Positions 60,763 to 64,000 of a stretch of DNA of 64,000 nt are shown here, in pieces; the first letter of the stretch is position 1, and every line of letters starts with the position of its first letter. This DNA comes from Umezawaea sp049997955 (lineage in GTDB: Bacteria > Actinomycetota > Actinomycetes > Mycobacteriales > Pseudonocardiaceae). The stretch covers positions 62,001-126,000 of the forward strand of contig JAEBDY010000009.1 in the NCBI GenBank assembly GCA_049997955.1. The letters run 5' to 3'. Under the pieces are notes generated by a model. That model ran no database searches. It saw only the letters and a list, made by a program, of their open reading frames with translations, and was not told the DNA's origin. A program made the translations under genes and the position numbers.

Positions 60763-61528
60763 GCGGACCACCGGCCAGTCGGTTCGGCAGGATCGGTCGG
60801 GACGCCCAGTGACTGCCGGAATCCAGGATCGCGGTCAGGAAGCCGGGCCGCACCCACTTGTAGCGGTCGACGGTCTCGTCACCGACCTCGACCTTGATGT
60901 ACAGGCCTTCCATGAAGTCGTCCGAGTCCGTCTCCGCGACCACCTGCTCCGGATCCAGCCCGGCGTCGGCAGCGGCCTCGCGCAGCACCTCACGCCACCG
61001 CGGCGTGCGGCAGGTCGATGGCCCCAGGAACGCGGTCAACGCCCCCAGGTCCTTGAGCACACCCGAGTGCAGCACCGGCACGGACACCACCGGCGCACCG
61101 TCGAGCAACTTCGCCCGCGCGGGCGTCGACAGGAACCTGCCGGTCTCCCGGTCCAGCACGTCGAACTCGCAGAAGAAGTGCGGCAACGCGTCGTAGAACA
61201 CCGTGTGCTTCGCGAAAAGCCACTCCCCGTACATGACGTACCGAGACCCCAAGCGCTCGTGCAGTTCCGGCCGCACCTGCGCCGCCCACGCCTTGAACCG
61301 CGCGAACTGCCGCTCCCGAGGCCCGCCTGCCAGGTAGTGCCCCCGACTCTGCAACCTCAACGAGCCGTCGGCGTCGAACCCGACGCCCACGTTGGCCCCG
61401 TCCAGCTTCTCCTCGACGACGACGTGCCTCCCCCGGATGACGGAGAACGCCACCGAGTCCAGGTCCTCGTCCCCTGGCTGAAGACGAGACCCTTCGAGGT
61501 GCCGGGTCCGGGGGTATTTGCGGAGCAT
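60749..61528 (-). CDS. RNA ligase (Rnl2-like, nucleotidyltransferase superfamily)
   Basis: The 259-residue protein has all nucleotidyltransferase motifs: motif I EEKLDGANVGV with adenylated Lys41, SRGHYLAGG, motif III YGEWLFAKHTVFYDALPHFF with FCEFDVLD, motif IV EGLYIKVE (207-214) and motif V YKWVRPGF (223-230). It would join 5'-phosphate and 3'-OH RNA ends with ATP. Being coupled to HD-Pnk, which heals 2',3'-phosphate and 5'-OH ends, it supplies the sealing step of RNA repair. ATG 61528 was chosen; ATG 61564 would add 12 residues. Confidence 0.88.
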   Translation of the reverse strand: MLRKYPRTRHLEGSRLQPGDEDLDSVAFSVIRGRHVVVEEKLDGANVGVGFDADGSLRLQSRGHYLAGGPRERQFARFKAWAAQVRPELHERLGSRYVMYGEWLFAKHTVFYDALPHFFCEFDVLDRETGRFLSTPARAKLLDGAPVVSVPVLHSGVLKDLGALTAFLGPSTCRTPRWREVLREAAADAGLDPEQVVAETDSDDFMEGLYIKVEVGDETVDRYKWVRPGFLTAILDSGSHWASRPILPNRLAGGPHADL

Positions 61529-61905
61529 GGCGTCTTTGTACCCACCAGGGTCGACCGGATCCACCGAATATGCCCGGTCAGCGCCCTTGGCTCCGCTCCA
61601 AGCGGGACCAGGGGCACTGGATCGACGGCCCGTCTTCCGACAGGAAGACGCAGCGGTTCAGGCCCACCGCAAGACACGACGAGGAACCTCGACACCACGC
61701 CCACACCCGAACGCGGTCCCGCCCCTCACGAGAACAGGGCAGGTTCAACGGCGAACGCAGTCCAGCCCCCGTACGAACAGGGCAAGCTCCATCCGGAAGT
61801 GCCTCATCCAGCAGAGCGGCATCCTCGCCCGCGGCCCGCAACTCCTCGCAAAAGGACGGGTTCAGTGACGAACCCGATCCTGCTCCCCACGTCAGCAAGG
61901 CAGGC
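61529..61905. other. gene-free stretch between recX and the RNA ligase gene
   Basis: These 377 bases separate two minus-strand operons and must contain the promoter of the RNA-repair operon at the left side. They also hold a duplicate of the recX 3' end. The open frame on the minus strand here reads recX in the wrong frame and is rejected. Confidence 0.6.
61791..61849 (-). repeat. 59-bp copy of the recX 3' end
   Basis: Bases 61791-61849 match 61909-61967 at 58 of 59 positions, an offset of 118 bases. They would encode EELRAAGEDAALLDEALPD, the RecX C-terminus, but the stop codon is replaced. Weaker similarity continues to the left of each unit, so the duplicated unit is close to 118 bp. Confidence 0.85.
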
Positions 61906-62496
61906 TCAATCCGGAAGTGCCTCATCCAGCAGAGCGGCGTCCTCGCCCGCGGCCCGCAACTCCTCGCGGACCACCTGGTAGGCCATCCCGCCCGCATACC
62001 CCTTGCGCGCCAAGGCACCCACGAGCCGACGGATCTTCGCCGTCTCGTCGACGCCCGCCATTCCTCGCAACTTCTTCCGCACCAGTTCGCGGGCGCGGTC
62101 CTGCTCCGCCTCGTCGTCCACCGCGGCCACGGCCTCGGTGACCAGTTCGTCCGCGACGCCCTTGCGACGCAGCTCCATCGCGATCGCACGGCGACCGAGC
62201 CCGTTGTAGGTGTGCCGCGATCGCACCCAGATCTCCGCGAAGGCCGCGTCGTCGATCAGGCCCGCCTTGTCGAACTTGCCGAGCACCAGCTCGGCAAGTT
62301 CCTCGGCGATCCCCTTGCGCAGCATCGCGTTCTTCAGTTCGAGCCGGGTGCGCGGTTGCGCGGCGAGTTGCGCGAAGCAGATTTCCTTGGCCCGCTTCTG
62401 CTCCTCGACCGGATCCGGCGGCGGGAGGTCGGGCTCGTCGGCGTCCGATTCGAATCCGCGCCGCCGACCCCGACCCCTGCCACCGTGGTACGTCAT
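61906..62496 (-). CDS. recX: RecA regulator RecX
   Basis: The 196-residue protein has a basic disordered start (MTYHGGRGRGRRRGFESDAD) and three RecX helical repeats (ICFAQLAAQPRTRLELKNAM, AAFAEIWVRSRHTYNGLGRR, KIRRLVGALARKGYAGGMAY). RecX blocks RecA filament growth and activity. It begins 8 bases after recA and is cotranscribed, thus SOS-induced. The last 59 bases are duplicated downstream. Confidence 0.93.
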   Translation of the reverse strand: MTYHGGRGRGRRRGFESDADEPDLPPPDPVEEQKRAKEICFAQLAAQPRTRLELKNAMLRKGIAEELAELVLGKFDKAGLIDDAAFAEIWVRSRHTYNGLGRRAIAMELRRKGVADELVTEAVAAVDDEAEQDRARELVRKKLRGMAGVDETAKIRRLVGALARKGYAGGMAYQVVREELRAAGEDAALLDEALPD

Positions 62497-62504
62497 GGTG
62501 CTGC

Positions 62505-63554
62505 TCAGAAGTCGACCGGCGTGGGTGCCGCGACGGTGACGTCCTCGTCGAGCTTGGCGCCGATGCCCAGCTTGTCCTTGATGCGCTTCTCGACCTCGTT
62601 GGCGACGTCGGGGTTCTCCAGCAGGAACTTGCGGGCGTTCTCCTTGCCCTGCCCCAACTGGTCGCCCTCGTAGGTGTACCAGGCACCGGACTTGCGCAGG
62701 ATGCCCTGGTCGACGCCCATGTCGATCAGCGAGCCCTCACGGCTGATGCCCTTGCCGTAGAGGATGTCGAACTCGGCCTGCTTGAACGGCGGGGCCACCT
62801 TGTTCTTCACGACCTTGACCCTGGTGCGGTTGCCGACCGGCTCGCCGCCGTCCTTCAGGGTCTCGATGCGACGCACGTCCAGGCGGACGGACGCGTAGAA
62901 CTTCAGCGCCTTGCCACCGGTCGTGGTCTCCGGCGTACCGAACATCACGCCGATCTTCTCGCGCAGCTGGTTGATGAAGATCGCGGTGGTGCCGGAATTG
63001 CTGAGCGCACCGGTGATCTTGCGGAGCGCCTGGCTCATCAACCGTGCCTGGAGGCCGACGTGGTTGTCGCCCATCTCGCCCTCGATCTCGGCGCGGGGCA
63101 CGAGCGCGGCCACCGAGTCGATGACGAGGATGTCGAGGGCGCCGGAGCGGATCAGCATGTCCGCGATCTCCAGCGCCTGCTCGCCCGTGTCGGGCTGGGA
63201 CACCAGGAGCGCGTCGGTGTCGACGCCGAGCTTCTTCGCGTAGTCGGGGTCGAGGGCGTGCTCCGCGTCGATGAACGCCGCGATGCCGCCCGCCTTCTGG
63301 GCGTTCGCGACGGCGTGCAGCGCGACCGTCGTCTTACCGGAGGATTCCGGACCGTAGATCTCGACCACGCGACCGCGCGGGAGACCACCGATGCCGAGTG
63401 CCACGTCCAGCGCGATAGCGCCGGTCGGGATGACGGCGATCGGGGCGCGGCCCTCTTCGCCGAGCCGCATGACCGAACCCTTGCCGAACTGCTTGTCGAT
63501 CTGGGCAAGGGCCAGCTCTAGTGCTTTGTCCCTGTCGGGTGCTGCGGGAGCCAT
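62505..63554 (-). CDS. recA: recombinase RecA
   Basis: ATG 63554 (GAGGTGG upstream) gives 349 residues with Walker A GPESSGKTTVALHAV, the MAW region FIDAEHALDPDYAKKLGVD, Walker B LDILVIDSVAALVPRAE, loop L2 FINQLREKIGVMFGTPETT and no intein. It drives strand exchange and LexA autocleavage. A near-perfect SOS box lies 130-145 bases upstream. recX follows directly. Confidence 0.98.
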   Translation of the reverse strand: MAPAAPDRDKALELALAQIDKQFGKGSVMRLGEEGRAPIAVIPTGAIALDVALGIGGLPRGRVVEIYGPESSGKTTVALHAVANAQKAGGIAAFIDAEHALDPDYAKKLGVDTDALLVSQPDTGEQALEIADMLIRSGALDILVIDSVAALVPRAEIEGEMGDNHVGLQARLMSQALRKITGALSNSGTTAIFINQLREKIGVMFGTPETTTGGKALKFYASVRLDVRRIETLKDGGEPVGNRTRVKVVKNKVAPPFKQAEFDILYGKGISREGSLIDMGVDQGILRKSGAWYTYEGDQLGQGKENARKFLLENPDVANEVEKRIKDKLGIGAKLDEDVTVAAPTPVDF

Positions 63555-63683
63555 CTGGTGTCCACCTCGGGTTGTCTCGGATCGCTTTTTCATGTTGGGC
63601 CCGACGCTACGGGGAGGGTCCGACAATTTTCGCGAAGGCCGGGCGGGCAGCGGTTCGGGCACCCGGTCGTTCCGGGAGCTTAG

Positions 63684-63699
63684 CCGAACAGGTGTTCGA
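63684..63699. promoter_or_regulatory. SOS box upstream of recA
   Basis: CCGAACAGGTGTTCGA differs from TCGAAC-N4-GTTCGA only at the first base. It sits between the DUF3046 stop and the recA start. Confidence 0.88.
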
Positions 63700-63720
63700 T
63701 CGCAGTCCCGACACGCTCGC

Positions 63721-63915
63721 TCATCTCCGCTGCTCGGGGACGTCGAACGCGTCGCACACCGCGAGCCAGATCTCTTTCGGGGGAACCCCGGAATCCAGTG
63801 CCTGATCAGGCGTGAGGCCCCCGAGCGCGGACAGCACGTGGTCCTGGGCCACCATCTCACCGCGGACCGAGCCGAACTCGTCGGTCATCAGCTTGCGGAA
63901 CATCGTGATGCGCAT
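63721..63915 (-). CDS. DUF3046 protein
   Basis: ATG 63915 gives 64 residues starting MRITMFRKLMTDEFGSVRGE and ending AVCDAFDVPEQRR. It matches the small DUF3046 proteins encoded beside recA in actinobacteria (Rv2738c in M. tuberculosis). Function is unknown. It is upstream of recA on the same strand, with the SOS box in between. Confidence 0.88.
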   Translation of the reverse strand: MRITMFRKLMTDEFGSVRGEMVAQDHVLSALGGLTPDQALDSGVPPKEIWLAVCDAFDVPEQRR

Positions 63916-63938
63916 CGGGTCCAGGCTAACCTCAGGAC

Positions 63939-64000
63939 GTGGCACTGCTCCAGGAAGACCCCACGGGCCTGTCCTCGCCGGTCGGTCAGATCGCGATGGT
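63939..64000 (+). CDS. start of a gene running off the right edge
   Basis: A GTG at 63939 opens a frame of 20 residues (ALLQEDPTGLSSPVGQIAM after the first codon) to the window end, divergent from the DUF3046 gene by 23 bases. AGGA lies only 2 bases before the GTG, so the start is weakly supported. The protein cannot be identified from this much. Confidence 0.4.
   Translation, partial: MALLQEDPTGLSSPVGQIAM

Noticed and set aside
61578..62189. A minus-strand frame of about 200 codons overlapping recX
   Set aside because: It begins in another frame of recX and then reads the duplicated recX tail. It has no independent start signal.
63923..63936. GGCTAACCT resembling half of an iron (IdeR) box near the right edge
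   Set aside because: The left half of the 19-bp box does not match, so it is unlikely to be bound by IdeR.

Overview
The window is a chromosomal segment of a high-GC actinomycete. A mycothiol-dependent isomerase-type enzyme, IdeR/DtxR, NrdJ/NrdR, the SOS box type TCGAAC-N4-GTTCGA and many GTG starts all fit Actinomycetia. The style of several small conserved proteins and of the intergenic repeats makes me favour Pseudonocardiales (Saccharothrix, Lentzea or Actinosynnema type). No rRNA, tRNA, CRISPR array, prophage or insertion sequence was recognised.

The backbone is old actinobacterial gene order. From memory, ideR-galE, nrdR, LysM protein/lexA, hflX, dapF, miaA, miaB, gluABCD and recX-recA occur in that order in Corynebacterium, and most of them in Mycobacterium (Rv2711 to Rv2738 region). 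Less conserved blocks sit between these anchors.

0.4-8.4 kb: an orphan amino-acid binding lipoprotein with a DasR-like GntR regulator; a GNAT/acyl-CoA synthetase fusion with an AcuC deacetylase (a reversible lysine acetylation pair); a DUF3558-type lipoprotein; a 109-bp inverted-repeat element; a sulfurtransferase. 8.5-13.5 kb: ideR-galK-galE and an S9 peptidase. 13.5-14.6 kb: a gene-free stretch with a degenerate duplication of about 300 bp. 14.6-28.3 kb: accessory genes, namely DUF4192, a secreted X-Pro peptidase, a GH4 glycosidase, endonuclease V, DUF3500, an ArsR relic, a CBS protein, two small paralogous basic proteins around a DUF2293 gene, an SDR, a mycothiol-type enzyme, a CGNR regulator and a rifampicin-phosphotransferase-like enzyme.

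28.4-46.2 kb: nrdR-nrdJ (B12-dependent ribonucleotide reductase); the SOS hub lexA with a divergent LysM division inhibitor and three SOS boxes; hflX with a secreted propeller protein; a repressor/MFS pair with a clear operator; SMP-30; dapF-miaA-dioxygenase-like; DUF349; two inverted copies of a covarying hairpin element; miaB. 45.3-51.7 kb: a TAXI-type binding protein, a two-component system and the gluABCD glutamate ABC transporter. 51.9-58.8 kb: a succinate dehydrogenase operon and the Entner-Doudoroff genes edd and eda. 59.0-61.5 kb: a compact RNA-repair operon (RNA ligase, HD-polynucleotide kinase, HAD protein). 61.5-64 kb: a 59-bp duplication of the recX 3' end, recX-recA with an SOS box, a DUF3046 protein and a gene running off the right edge.

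The most interesting items are the RNA-repair operon inserted between gluD and recX, and the paired hairpin elements at 42.8-43.3 kb. In the latter, the outer stems differ in sequence but stay perfectly paired while the loop and flanks are conserved.
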